A stretch of 64,000 nt of DNA, taken from the NCBI RefSeq assembly GCF_910592395.1, contig NC_088311.1:2792501-2856500 (forward strand). The letters are read 5' to 3'. Below, one piece after another: positions 1 to 11,254 of the stretch. The stretch comes from Lineus longissimus (Eukaryota > Nemertea > Pilidiophora > Heteronemertea > Lineidae). Position numbers and translations under genes: made by a program. The notes beneath the pieces are model-generated. The model saw only the letters and a program-made list of their open reading frames with translations. It was not told the DNA's origin and ran no database searches. Numbering within the stretch: the first letter of the stretch is position 1; each line of letters starts with the position of its first letter.

Positions 1-16
1 AGTGCAGTGGTCTTAC

Positions 17-2461
17 CTGTGTCCTGTGCCATATCACAGACGCTCGAGAGTGTCCTAATTTGTTTTTACATGGTCCTTTATCATAGTGTCGCAGCAGAAA
101 GTCATCCTGCAAAAAAGGGGATACATGTATTTAGACACAACAAACAAATCATCACAGGTTATTTGGGTTATTCGAATCAACAGCCCTATTTGAATTCACT
201 ATCAGTACAACGTGACCTACTTACATCTAAAGAGGCAAGGCAGTACCAGCAGAAGACATGTTTACATCGTTTACACATCATCTGTGCACATCCGTCTGTT
301 CTCTCAATCGGAACATGGCACAGTGGACATCGCTTGATCTCCGAGTCATCATTCGTGTTGAACGGTATACCACTGGAAAAGCAAGCAACACAGTTCAAAT
401 ACGGTCAACGTTGTACTGTTCAAGACCATTCTATTTTCATGGTTTTTCAGATTTGGGAGGCAAACGCGAAGATTAACCTTTGCTAAAATAAGCAAAGCTT
501 TAAGTTTATGATCATATCGCGGTCAACAGTTCTTAGAAAAAAGAACACAATGAATTAGCTAGTTCTTAAATCTCTTGAGATTACTACTATAGATCTTTTT
601 AACCATAAATAGGTTTCCCTTACCCATGATCATCTGCGGCACCACTGTGGATATGTTCATCACAGGTTTGTCCAGCATGCCACTTTGATTTGCAGATTGA
701 GCAGAACATAAGACCACACTGAAAACAGTTAACTTAAACTTTTTAGATCTAGAGAATTGGCAATAAATGTGGGTTTTACTACGGAAGGTCAATAGAGATT
801 GTAATTTAAGCCCATGCTACCAACATGTTACCCACATAAACCCCTCATACCTGCACAACATTTTATTAACTTTTTCTACTTACAATCTAAACTAAATGAG
901 AGTGATTATTTCATTATAAGATCACCGGTCAGCATCAGTGTAACTTAGGTGATGGAAAAATCTATCACTTCGTGATCTGGGTTGTCACGGATGCCCTTTT
1001 TCTCACTTTCTGAACATGACCCAGCCAATGCTCTGGTCATTCAAATCCAACAATCAGAGTGTCAGAATGCCATTAATTAATGCAGAAATGATACTTACTG
1101 TTGGACAATGGACAGGTTTAGATATGATAGGCGGTGCTTCCCCCGAGGCACCACTGGAGCTGGCAGGAACTGGACAGACATGGCAAACAGTCTCACATCC
1201 TGCTTCAGGACACCAAGTCCGACACGGATCATTCTCCACCTCTGAAAACCACAAAAAAATGAAAACTCAAACCCTTAAAATCCAAAACACTTTCCAAGAG
1301 GGAGACATTGCATCTACAATCCTTATCATTTACCATAAAACCTTGACAAGTAATGACTAGACTAGAAATGACTTGACTTAGAAACTTGGTGTCAAGTTGC
1401 CAGGGAGTGATATACAGCATACAGTGAGCACAAATAGATCTTACCTCTTTGATACTTTAGCCGACAGTATTTTTCATAAATGTGTGGTTCTATCAGACGC
1501 TGGATCTAAAAAATAAAACATTTTCTGTAGCTAAAAGTTTTGTTACGCTTGACCTGTTTGGCTTCAGTCTGTCTCCCTTTGCTCATTATCCTTTGGACTC
1601 ACGTGGATTACAACAAACTGGATTTCCAGACAATGGTATCATTCTTGATGCGTTTGATTTACCACTAGAATGCAATGATGGTTTCAATGTTATGACAGAC
1701 TGGTTGTGGCAATAACAAATGACATCCAACTCTTCAAGATCTATCGTAGTCTTAAAATTCAGGTTACCTCAGCTGCCTCCAACTGGCCCTGCTTCTTACA
1801 ATGAGCATCTGGACATGTGATGGACATTATGTTTCCCTCAGAAATGAGGATGGTCAGATACTGGGTCATACACTGATCATGAAAAGAAAACAGACAAAAA
1901 CATACCGGTAATGATTCATAACAGAAAAACATGAAAATTGTCTTTGGTACAAAAAACTTCCGAGTAAAGAGATGTAAAGTAATAATTTGGTGACTTCAAT
2001 TTAGTTATCCTCGACATTTGCCCAATTTCTTGTATGAGGACCACGTGCAGTGGGCAATCCTGTCGTACATGGCTTGTAGTCAGCAAAACCATCAAAACAT
2101 AGAATTTCTTTACTTGGTCACGAACAACCGGAATACTGAGACAGTAACTTAATACCCCATCAGCAGGGTTACCACAGGAACATTAACCTCAACTTCTGAC
2201 TTTTGCCTTAAGTTAAAATGTCCACTTTCCAGATTCACATACTTACTTGATGTATAATGTTAGTACTGACCAACTACCCAGTCTGCCGATTTAAGTGACA
2301 ATGTAAAAGTTTTTCTTACTTACTGATCTACAATAAAGGCACCGGCAGTCGATCAACTCGTACATGTCAATTAATGCACATTCGGCAAGACATAGGCGAC
2401 AGGTGATGAGCGGGTCGATCGCAAGATCAACACTGTTCTTACTGGCAGAATATACTGCCAT
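17..2461 (-). CDS. RNF144A/B-like: RNF144-type RBR E3 ubiquitin-protein ligase (3' end beyond window)
   Basis: RING-between-RING ubiquitin ligase. It takes ubiquitin from an E2 onto a RING2 cysteine and passes it to substrate; family members are membrane-anchored by a C-terminal helix. Seven coding exons with matching phases: 2324-2461, 1768-1872, 1445-1505, 1099-1241, 624-718, 225-372, 17-106 (260 residues). RING1 begins CRLCLAEC; the IBR contains [12 protein letters not shown] and later [14 protein letters not shown]2 is [19 protein letters not shown], where the Cys of GCAQMM aligns with the catalytic Cys of human RNF144A. The last visible exon ends [11 protein letters not shown], just before the family's membrane segment, so only the final exon is missing. 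The IBR carries a Ser/Gly/Ala-rich loop between its two metal-binding halves. The start at 2461 gives a family-like N-terminus; an in-frame ATG lies 13 codons upstream. A vs B cannot be decided. Confidence 0.93.
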
Positions 2462-2689
2462 TATGCAAGGCTGAAGGAGTAAGAAAAGGAATCGGGTCAC
2501 TTTTTAGGCATTTTAAAGGGGGACCATAGGCAGGTCGGCCAGATTTAGTAACCTGAAGTCACCGACAGCCGTCTGTACTCACCACCACTATTAATTAACA
2601 ATTGTGCAAGGAAAAAATTCATGAGAAATTATTGGAGTCCGATTGGCTGAACTGTGCATCTACTAAGTCACACTGAGACCACCAACTAG

Positions 2690-3194
2690 TGTTGTATAGT
2701 AATTGTAAAACCTTTCTTATGAGTAGCACTGTAATGTGTAATTCTTGGAATTAAGTGTGCGAGATTATTGGAATTGGGTATCAGATAAGATACCTGTGAA
2801 AATTCCCACGGTCTACTTTTAATCCTCCATTCTCCCCAGCGTGATCAATTACGTCAGCATTGATGCGGCTCCTCATTGGATGGAGACGCATCAACGTTGC
2901 CCCCTGATTGGTGCAGACAAAGCTGCGCGTGAATACAAAACAGCTGTCCGCACGCTCTCGGCAGAGAGAGAGAGAGAGAGAAAGAGAGAAGAGAGCGATA
3001 GAGAGTTATTCCAGTCTCCCGAGTATTTTACGAGTATTTTATAATCACGTGCACGAATCGTCATCCCGACGAACTATTTTATCAATTATGACTTTGGTGT
3101 GTATAATTTTGTGAAGCAGTGTTAGAATAAAGGATCCGGACGTTAGAAGGCAAATTCAGGACTTATTACGTTTGTAACCTGTGCAAATACAACA
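2690..3194 (+). repeat. 5' LTR
   Basis: 505 bp, with the same length as the 3' LTR and no difference found when read side by side, including an 18-nt GA run. It holds two ATTGG (inverted CCAAT) boxes, a TTACGTCA CRE-like site near 2850, a CACGTG E-box near 3047 and an AATAAA polyadenylation signal at 3126-3131. This is the expected content of U3 and R. Short open frames inside it overlap the GA run and are not genes. Confidence 0.96.
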
Positions 3195-3212
3195 TGGCGA
3201 CCTTCCCAGGAC
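3195..3212 (+). other. Primer-binding site (possibly tRNA-Arg)
   Basis: TGGCGACC begins immediately after the LTR's terminal CA, where minus-strand DNA priming starts. The leading TGG pairs with the tRNA CCA end. The first eight bases resemble the tRNA-Arg sites of Drosophila 412/mdg1 elements, as I recall them. The match beyond eight bases is unverified. Confidence 0.6.
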
Positions 3213-4196
3213 CTTCAATTCGTGACAGTGAGTCCGGATGCGTTTCAGTCTTGGAGCAGATTCTATTAACCGAGGACTCCGTTTTTCACGCCACGTGCTA
3301 GTGCTACTGCAGTCCATTATGTACATTACGTGTACACCTACGTGATTTCTAACTCGCTCATTTCATCGGGAGGCAGAATAGTGACGTTCGTTTGTCAATA
3401 TAATATTTATAAAATCGTGAATTTTTTTCTAAACTGTTCGTGACGTAAGTGCGAATTTCATTATATTTATATATCGTCACTTTCGTTATAAATCACTGTG
3501 ATCGCCATGAATCACTGTGAGTGTGAGCGCAGCATTTTTTAATCGATTGACGGACACCGTCTTCGTCAGTACGCATAGTACACGTCTATCTCTGTGTGTA
3601 CCGAACTATTCAACTTCTACATCATGACATGTGCTATAACGTTCACGGGATGATGTGCCCAGCAGCCAGAATACTCTTCAATTCGCCCTGATGTCTACTC
3701 GAGATCCGATACCGTTCCAGGCTCCAGCTGATCCAGCGTTGCAGTTTTAAAAGAGACATTTTATCAACTTTTTGAAAGACATTTTATAAACTTTTGAGAG
3801 ACATTTGTAAACTTTTTGATAGTCATTTATATTAACTGTTTTGAAAGACATTTTATAAACTAATTAGTAATAGGACAATATTTTTGTGCATCATTTCAAT
3901 TTTGGCAGAGTATAGTACAATACTTTGCAATATCAGTCGATTCATAGCATTTAATGCATTTAATCTTAAATTTTCACTCGTTATTGCAAACTGACTGGAA
4001 CCGGACCCCGAGGATTTTGACAACTGTATATCTATAATATGAACTTTGTTTAGCTTTGCCCTGTTACAGCAAGATAGACAACAGACCAACCCAACCTTTA
4101 ATGTTGCATTTCCTTTTCAGAAGAAATTAACTTTTGCTTCCCAAATACCTGACTTTTTATTCCTTCATAACTAACTTTTACCCCTTTACAGTAATA
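3213..4196 (+). other. Retrotransposon 5' leader
   Basis: Untranslated leader between primer site and gag, with no long open frame. A repeated phrase, a variant of AGACATTTTATAAACTTTTGA, occurs several times at about 3752-3860. A possible splice acceptor (TTTACAG) lies a few bases before the gag ATG. Confidence 0.6.
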
Positions 4197-5435
4197 ATGG
4201 AAGGGCCAGCAGATCCAGCACCACCTGCTTTCAGGGGCACCGATTTTCTACCTCCTTTGTTTGATGGTGAAGTGATCGACCATGACATTTGTCATGCACA
4301 TATCTTATCGTTTATGGACTACCTTCACTTCCACAATCTCCACGAGCCAGCAAATGCTGCAGAGATGATTCATATCATAACATTGTTCAAGGCTAGACTT
4401 CGTGGCAAAGCACGTCTGTGGGCAGAGGGAAAAGTTTTCCCCACTATCGCTAATCTCAGAGCACAGTTTATGCAGCGGTTCAGTCCAACCCATTCAAATT
4501 TTGCCAATGTCAAGCATTTTCATTCTCTTTCCCATACCCCAGGCGATTCAGCCGAAATGACTCTCAATAAGATACGCTTAGCAGCCCAGCGTATTCATTA
4601 TAATGAGGTCCAGGTTCGAGACAAATTCTTACAGGTTTTGCCTACCAATTGTCAGGCAGCAGTCATCATGGCTGCCCCTGCAGATGCAGACGTGGCAGTT
4701 CTCGTTGAACGTGCTCAACAATATTTAGATTTTTCTGAGCCAGACAGGCCAACTACTGCTAATAAGCAGGTATCATTTATCACTGATCAGGTCCATGTGG
4801 CCACTGCTAGTGCATCCACTAACAGTAGTGCTTGCGCAGTTGACAGGCTCACTGAGCAACTTGCTGCTCTTCGCACAGAAGTGCAAGATTTGTCTATAGA
4901 GGTCAGGACTCAACCTCAGGTTCATTTTAGTCAACCACAGTCCAACTCTGATACTGGTGCTCGTACATATAGCTCGAACTACCGTTCAAGTTCGCCATCT
5001 CCTGTGAGTCATCAGTCTAGACGTCCTAGTCGTAGTCCGGCTAGAGACCGTTATCGTTATAGTCATCGTGTATCCAGTAGATCCCCATGTAGGGACAGTC
5101 GTCGTTCTCAGGGTTCCTATGGTATTTCTCGTTCTGGTAACTCTCCCCGTCGTGCCACCTCCAACATTGTCTGTTATTTCTGCCACAAACCCAATCATGT
5201 GTGGAGAAACTGTTATACTTACCAGAACATGGTCAGTCGTGGGATGAACCCTACTTTCATGCCCGTAAGGCCTCCAGCGCCACCCTTTTCTCCGTCCCAT
5301 TATCAGCCATCAGATAATGGTCAACAGTTTCGTCAGGACACTCGATGTCCTCAACCCTACCCGTTCCAATCCTATAAGCCAGATAACAGGTCTAGGTTTG
5401 ATCAGTACTCTGGACCACAACAGCAAAATTTTTAG
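4197..5435 (+). CDS. gag: Retrotransposon Gag
   Basis: Structural protein of 412 aa that forms the particle and packages RNA. The first half has the retrotransposon-gag fold signature (GKARLWAEG, then LRAQFMQRF and the leucine-rich helices up to about residue 180). A Ser/Arg-rich stretch follows at about 255-320, then one CCHC zinc knuckle (C-X2-C-X4-H-X4-C, CYFCHKPNHVWRNC) at about 325-339 and a Pro/Gln-rich tail. The start at 4197 is the first ATG; the frame extends a little further 5' only through non-ATG codons. The frame ends at a TAG directly after a slippery heptamer that leads into pol. Confidence 0.9.
   Translation: MEGPADPAPPAFRGTDFLPPLFDGEVIDHDICHAHILSFMDYLHFHNLHEPANAAEMIHIITLFKARLRGKARLWAEGKVFPTIANLRAQFMQRFSPTHSNFANVKHFHSLSHTPGDSAEMTLNKIRLAAQRIHYNEVQVRDKFLQVLPTNCQAAVIMAAPADADVAVLVERAQQYLDFSEPDRPTTANKQVSFITDQVHVATASASTNSSACAVDRLTEQLAALRTEVQDLSIEVRTQPQVHFSQPQSNSDTGARTYSSNYRSSSPSPVSHQSRRPSRSPARDRYRYSHRVSSRSPCRDSRRSQGSYGISRSGNSPRRATSNIVCYFCHKPNHVWRNCYTYQNMVSRGMNPTFMPVRPPAPPFSPSHYQPSDNGQQFRQDTRCPQPYPFQSYKPDNRSRFDQYSGPQQQNF
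5426..5432 (+). promoter_or_regulatory. Predicted -1 ribosomal frameshift site, A AAT TTT
   Basis: The heptamer AAATTTT fits X XXY YYZ in the gag frame (A AAT TTT) and is followed at once by the gag stop TAG. The pol frame is -1 relative to gag, opens after a TGA at 5399-5401 and overlaps the gag end. Pol has no early ATG of its own, so -1 slippage at this site is the simplest way to make Gag-Pol. I did not model a downstream stimulatory structure. Confidence 0.75.
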
Positions 5436-8400
5436 ATAGGAGAAGCACTAACTGCCACTTAGATGCCTCTCCGACTCTATTTTCTGCTCAGCATTCTGGT
5501 GATCAACATTCTAGTGATCATTTGTCTTCATCGTATAATCCACATTCTGAATATCTTGGTGAATCCTCTGCTGACATTCAGCTCACTTCTAGGAATTATG
5601 CCAAAGGTTATTTACCCACAGGCCAAGGTTTGGTCATTTTATTTGATTCAGGAGCCACTGAGACTCTGATTGGTTTGGAAACTGTAAGGGACTCCCCCTA
5701 TTTGTCCAAATTGCCCAAGGTTGATATTAAACCAATCAAATTTCGTATTGGTAATGGAGAATTTTTGTTTGCAAAACAGGCCATTAAGCCTAAACTTACT
5801 ATTCAAGGGAACCATTTCAATGTATACTGTGTCATAGCTGAAAATTTCATTGGTCCTGATATTCTTTTGGGTACATCTACCATGAAGGAACTCAAAGGTT
5901 CTTTGGATTTCATTACAAATTCGTTCAAGGTCAGGTCAAAGAAGGCTTGGTTACGTCCTACTGTCAATACTGTCATTAGACCAGGTCAGGTTAGGGTCAT
6001 TCATGTTAAAGGCAAATTGCCCCATCACATGAAAAACTCGGCACTCATATTGAATTCATCGTCTCATTTGTCTAGGTTTTGTCCTTCAACCATGATGGTC
6101 AAATTGAAACACGGTTTAGCTCCTATTCGTATTTATAACCATTCTCGTAAACCCGTCAATATTCGGTCTGACAAGCCTATTGTCTTCACCAACTTGGATG
6201 ATTTTATTCATGTCACTCAAAGTTTGTCTCCAAGCTGCCTCAAGCAAAATCAACCCTGTGCTCCGTCACAACCACCTGTTGATGATCAAGACTCGCATTT
6301 GTCAGCTAGGGACATTTTAAGGCGAGATGTTAAATTAGACCATAGTATTCTGTCTACGCCAGAACAGGCCAGTGTGTATGATATTTTGGAAAACCATGCT
6401 CCAGCATTTAGTCTTCGAGGTGAGGTTGGGACTTGTCCCAATTTTGAGGTGGACATCCATCTCAAGGATGAAACCCCTTTCTATATCCGACCATATCCGG
6501 TCGCTGAGGAAAACAAACCTCTCATTGATAAGGAACTTGATAAATTAGTCAAGTTGGGCATTTTGCATCAAGGACATACATCATATTCCAGTCCAATTTT
6601 GCTTGTCAAGAAGAAGGATTCTACTGAGAAGCGCGTTGTAACAGATTTTCGGTTTTTAAATAGTCGAGTTCATTGTGCAAATCAAGATTTCACTCCTTTG
6701 AAAACCATCTTAGCTAGAATCGGTCAGTCAAATTGTAAAGTCTTGAGTGTCATAGATTTGAAAAGTGCTTTTCATTGTCTACCTTTGTCTCGTAGGGCAC
6801 AGGCCTACACCGGCATATCTGCCTACAACGGTGGTCGAACTTTTTACTATCGTAGACTTCCAATGGGTTTGTCCATTTCTCCGTCCATTTTCTCTCAGAA
6901 AATCAATGATATCCTTTCTAATATTCCCAACTCTAATCTCTTTTGCTGTGCAGTACATGATGACATTCTCATCTTCAGTAAAGATAAGAAAGAGCATACT
7001 GTACATCTGCAACAAATTTTCCAGGCTTTGATTGCCAATGGCTTGAAGATTTCTCCTAAGAAATGTCGCTTGTTTCAGACTAGAGTTGTTTACTTGGGTC
7101 ATGTTCTGTCCATTTCTCCTGATGGTTTTGTTCAAATTTCGGCTATGAATGACAAGTGTTTGTCTATTAGGAATATGAAGACCCCTACATGTCAGAAAGC
7201 GGTCCGAAGGTTTGTCGGTGCTGTGTCATATTTGAGTCAATATTTACCTAGATTGCAGGAATTGCTTACACCTTTACATGAGCTCACACGCAAATCTAAG
7301 CATTTCCATTGGCAACCCCATCATGAGATAGCTTTTCATACTATCAAAGACTTGCTCATCAAGCCACCTGTCTTGAATGCACCCACTACTAGAGGTGAAT
7401 TCAGATTGTATAGTGATACTTCACGTATTGCTACAGGTTCATATCTTGCTCAATACTCTGATGGGCAAGAACGCATCATCGCATACTATTCCAAGCGCTT
7501 GCCAAAGGCGGCAAAGAACTATTCTGTTAGTGAGCTTGAATTACTTGGACTCCTCATCAATGTAACAGCTTTTCAGTATTTGTTACAAGACAGGACTTTC
7601 CAGGCTTTTGTTGATCATTCTTCTTTGGTTCAGATTGTAAAGTCAAAGAAGCAGCCACCGACCACTAGGTTGCAAAAGCTGCTTGAGCGACTGTCTCCCT
7701 ATAGTTTTCAGTTGTCGTACCTGCCAGGCAAAGAGCTTGTGTTAGCTGATTTCTTGTCACGTGCTCCTCTAGATGATGATACTGAGTTAGATAGGATTAT
7801 GCCAATCGCGTTCCAGGCACAATCACCTGTTATTTATGAATTAGAGTCTCTTTCAACCCCTGTTCAGGAACATGCATTTTATACACTGCCACTTCCTGAA
7901 AAGATTGTTACCAGGTCATATGCAAAGAAAATGAACATTCCTGTGCCTCTTCTGCATAGGCCAAAACCCATTCCCAAACCACGAACACATGTTCCTTGTC
8001 AGCAGACAGTGTCTGTTGCACCTACACACACTCCTCTTGTTAATGGCATTCAAAACAATGCGCCACCAGTATCTATACTTCCAAAAGCTCCACGTGTGCC
8101 CATTGTTACATCAACAGTGGCACCACCAGTGTCAGTGATTCCATTTGTTCTCCAACAGAATGACAAATCTCAATCATCAACCAAGGTTGCTGATGAACCT
8201 AGGCTCATTGATTCCGCTCTTCCTCCATCTTCTGTCGTTGAAGAGTATTCAGATGATATTTTAGATCTCCTGGTTAGACCCACACCATTGGTTCCAAGGA
8301 TTGATAGCATGCATACCAAGCATGTCCCTGATCAGGCATCTCTGAATAAGGTATTGAAGATCATCAGACGCAAGGTGATTCGGGATTACAATCTCCCTAT

Positions 8401-10252
8401 TGAGGCACAACAGCTTAGTACCGCACAACAGACATCTCCGTATTTTAAACCCATCTATGATTACTTAGTCCATGATATCTTGCCAGCAGATAAGAAAGCT
8501 GCTAGGGTCGTTAGCATCAAATCTGAGCAGTATCTGACTTTCAATGGCATTCTGTTCAGGATTTTCTTTCCCACCAATTCTGAGAATTTCTGTTTTCAAT
8601 TAGCAGTTCCGGAAAAGTATATAGATACCATCATAGGCCAACATCATGGCTCAGGTTTGCTTCTGGGACACGGAGGATGTACCAGAACTTATCTTACCAT
8701 TAGGAAAAATTTCTATTTTCCATCTATGTTCCAACGCATTGTCTCGTATATTCAATCATGTGATAGGTGTCAACAACTTAAGGGAAAGTCTGATACTATG
8801 CGGACATTTCATGAACGCATTCCAGCCAGTTTTGAACCATTCCAGACCATTAGTATGGATTTCAAATCCATGCCCACATCTCCATCAGGTTACCGTCATA
8901 TGCTAGTCGTGACATGTGCCATGACCAGGTTTGTTGTGGCCGTCCCGCTAAAGACAATTGACGCCCCCACTGTTTGTGAAGCCCTTCTCCAGAAGGTGAT
9001 TACTCTGTTTGGCGTCCCATCTGTAATTGTGTCAGATGCAGCAGCATCTCTCACCGGTCATCTTGTTGAATTACTGTGTGCGACACTTGGCATTCAACAG
9101 AAGCTTGTCTCTGTAGAAAACCATGGTAGTCTTATGGCTGAACGGCAAATCAAATCCATTGCCGACCTCATCAAAGCAAATCTCCTTGAGTATGGTGTTT
9201 CTTGGACTCAATTCGTGTCCACAGCAGTGTACACATACAATTCATTTTCAAGTGCTCACTTGGGAGGTTACTCTCCTTTCTATTTGCTCTTCTTGCGTGA
9301 ACCAGCTGATTTGTCCACTTTGAATTTCAAACCATGTCTAGGTCTCTCACGGTCACATGCTGAGTATGTCCAACATCTGCGACAGAAATTTCAGAATGTG
9401 TCCAAATGTATGCTGCAGCTCCAAGAGCACCAGCAACTGTCTCAAAATGCCAAGATTGCTAACAAACTTCAGAAATCTCCCATCTATGCTGAAGGTCAGT
9501 TGGTTTATCTACATAAACCCAACACTACAGGGATGACGGCCAACACAAGAAAGTTTAAGACTCTTTGGGTTGGCCCATTTGTTATACACCAGGTTTTGGA
9601 TAGGACACACTATATTATAGCAGATTTGAAGGGAAACATCATTCCTGATATCTTCAATTTTGCAAGGTTGAAACCAGCATTTTTGAGGGCCACAGGTCAG
9701 AAAAATGTAGCCCATCTCCAGCAGTTGCAAAACTTGCTTCATAAGGCAGACAAGGCACAGGATGAGAAAGCTGTGCATGCTGCTTATGCTTTGGATTTCA
9801 CTGATGAGACAGGTTCCGCTCATGAATCCACCACCTATAGAGGCGACATCTATGCCTCACAGGCTGAACTTTGTGATTTCAATATTCATTTGTCTCATGC
9901 CGAGGGTAACCATGGCATGATTGCTCCCTCTGTGTTGTCCACTAAGCAACAGGATGATTTGTCTCGGCTCACTTGGCAATCTCCCTCAGAGTTTGATTAC
10001 ACCACTTTGAAACGGGCGCGTTTCAAAAATGGATGCCTAGAACTCTTGCTCTCTGTGCCTTTTGGGCAGAAACAGTTTAGCTATTGGTGGTCACCTCAAT
10101 TTGAACCACATGTTGTCAGCATTGTCCAGTTTGTGTTAAGTGCCAAGGATATAAGATGTACAGGGTGTCCCAACCCGTTAAAAATGTTCAAAGATAAGAC
10201 CATTCATGATAAGTCACATATTTTGGCGAAAAGCCAAGAGAAAAGTGATTAG
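5432..10252 (+). CDS. pol: Retrotransposon Pol polyprotein (protease, RT, RNase H, integrase)
   Basis: About 1600 aa, expressed through the frameshift; 5432 is the first base read in the new frame. Aspartic protease motif DSGA lies near 5647. The reverse transcriptase has VIDLKSAFH, LPMGLSISPSIF and, at the catalytic site, VHDDILIFSK near 6953, so the usual Y-X-D-D is V-H-D-D. RNase H acidic residues are in LYSDTS, SELELL and FVDHSS, ending at ADFLSR. Integrase has an HHCC zinc module (HH...CDRCQ, 8641-8775) and a DDE core: Asp of SMDF (about 8857), Asp of VSDAAAS (about 9031), Glu of MAERQIK (about 9139). A GPF module (LWVGPFVIHQV) lies near 9565. About 180 unrecognised residues follow. No internal stop or frameshift was seen. 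Confidence 0.93.
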   Translation, partial: LDRRSTNCHLDASPTLFSAQHSGDQHSSDHLSSSYNPHSEYLGESSADIQLTSRNYAKGYLPTGQGLVILFDSGATETLIGLETVRDSPYLSKLPKVDIKPIKFRIGNGEFLFAKQAIKPKLTIQGNHFNVYCVIAENFIGPDILLGTSTMKELKGSLDFITNSFKVRSKKAWLRPTVNTVIRPGQVRVIHVKGKLPHHMKNSALILNSSSHLSRFCPSTMMVKLKHGLAPIRIYNHSRKPVNIRSDKPIVFTNLDDFIHVTQSLSPSCLKQNQPCAPSQPPVDDQDSHLSARDILRRDVKLDHSILSTPEQASVYDILENHAPAFSLRGEVGTCPNFEVDIHLKDETPFYIRPYPVAEENKPLIDKELDKLVKLGILHQGHTSYSSPILLVKKKDSTEKRVVTDFRFLNSRVHCANQDFTPLKTILARIGQSNCKVLSVIDLKSAFHCLPLSRRAQAYTGISAYNGGRTFYYRRLPMGLSISPSIFSQKINDILSNIPNSNLFCCAVHDDILIFSKDKKEHTVHLQQIFQALIANGLKISPKKCRLFQTRVVYLGHVLSISPDGFVQISAMNDKCLSIRNMKTPTCQKAVRRFVGAVSYLSQYLPRLQELLTPLHELTRKSKHFHWQPHHEIAFHTIKDLLIKPPVLNAPTTRGEFRLYSDTSRIATGSYLAQYSDGQERIIAYYSKRLPKAAKNYSVSELELLGLLINVTAFQYLLQDRTFQAFVDHSSLVQIVKSKKQPPTTRLQKLLERLSPYSFQLSYLPGKELVLADFLSRAPLDDDTELDRIMPIAFQAQSPVIYELESLSTPVQEHAFYTLPLPEKIVTRSYAKKMNIPVPLLHRPKPIPKPRTHVPCQQTVSVAPTHTPLVNGIQNNAPPVSILPKAPRVPIVTSTVAPPVSVIPFVLQQNDKSQSSTKVADEPRLIDSALPPSSVVEEYSDDILDLLVRPTPLVPRIDSMHTKHVPDQASLNKVLKIIRRKVIRDYNLPIEAQQLSTAQQTSPYFKPIYDYLVHDILPADKKAARVVSIKSEQYLTFNGILFRIFFPTNSENFCFQLAVPEKYIDTIIGQHHGSGLLLGHGGCTRTYLTIRKNFYFPSMFQRIVSYIQSCDRCQQLKGKSDTMRTFHERIPASFEPFQTISMDFKSMPTSPSGYRHMLVVTCAMTRFVVAVPLKTIDAPTVCEALLQKVITLFGVPSVIVSDAAASLTGHLVELLCATLGIQQKLVSVENHGSLMAERQIKSIADLIKANLLEYGVSWTQFVSTAVYTYNSFSSAHLGGYSPFYLLFLREPADLSTLNFKPCLGLSRSHAEYVQHLRQKFQNVSKCMLQLQEHQQLSQNAKIANKLQKSPIYAEGQLVYLHKPNTTGMTANTRKFKTLWVGPFVIHQVLDRTHYIIADLKGNIIPDIFNFARLKPAFLRATGQKNVAHLQQLQNLLHKADKAQDEKAVHAAYALDFTDETGSAHESTTYRGDIYASQAELCDFNIHLSHAEGNHGMIAPSVLSTKQQDDLSRLTWQSPSEFDYTTLKRARFKNGCLELLLSVPFGQKQFSYWWSPQFEPHVVSIVQFVLSAKDIRCTGCPNPLKMFKDKTIHDKSHILAKSQEKSD

Positions 10253-11254
10253 ACGACAATTTATTGAGAATATGGTTTGTATTTAAAACATCTCAAGTGG
10301 TTTCTTGTTGTCGTTGTTATGGTAATGATGTCATTTGGTGTTTACAACAAGACGTTGCTATATTGCTTATCAAAACAAATCTTTACGAGAATAATTATTT
10401 CACCCTCATTGCTATTTTTATAAAAGCTAGTGAGTTGTTAGTTGGATAATTGTAGAAACATCTATTAGCTATAGATGTGATATTTTTTTCTACTTGTCTT
10501 CAATGAAGTTTTGTGCAACAGTAATCTGTCTATTGAACAGTTTTCCAGTTTGAGTATTTTATTATCAATACTCTATTTTATTGGATGTTTGTACGGCTAC
10601 ATGTTAGCAAAGCCAACTCTCATCAGTCTTGGGACTGATTTATTTTCGTGATGGGTTTCTGTCTCCAAGCAGTGCTTGTGGCAATTGCTGTTTCGAGACA
10701 GCTCACACAATAGTGTATGATTTAAGCAATTTGGATACTTTTGTGACAACAACATTTTTTTTCGTTGAGGTTTTGTAAATACGCGTGTCATCCAGAAGTT
10801 CTTCGAGTTAAACTTTATTTTCCACAGTTTTCAGATGCCTTGTCGACCGGTCCAGTCAGTTTCGCAATATTCCCAGCAAAGGTTTTGAAACTTCATTGTA
10901 TCATTGCATATTTTAACATGCTGTTTAGCATGAGATTAATGATTCAATGTATAATTATATTGTAACCTTATGCTCATACTTTGTCATGAATGAAGTGGTC
11001 ATTCATTAGTAAGTGGAACAAAATACATATATTGTAACTAAGTTCGGCCGCTGGCTGAACACTGTTGGGAACCCCGAACCATATGATGTAATTTAAGTTC
11101 ATTCGCTGCATGAACACCTCGTTTAAAGCCTTATTATCATTGATTGTACCCCATTCAACAATACTATGTGTTAAGCCAAAGTCATATTCCTCTAATTGTT
11201 TTTAAAAAAAAAAAATATTTTAACTTCGTAAAATATTTTACCAGTTCCGCGGGA
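10253..11254 (+). other. Retrotransposon 3' untranslated region
   Basis: No env-like or other convincing coding frame. It contains a 13-base A run (11203-11215), but there is no clear purine tract directly before the 3' LTR; the last bases are CGCGGGA. The plus-strand primer site is therefore undefined. Confidence 0.6.

Noticed and set aside
2841-3114. Two short overlapping frames of 67-68 codons, repeated identically at 11406-11679
   Set aside because: They lie inside the LTRs and cross the GA run; the duplication is explained by the LTR pair.
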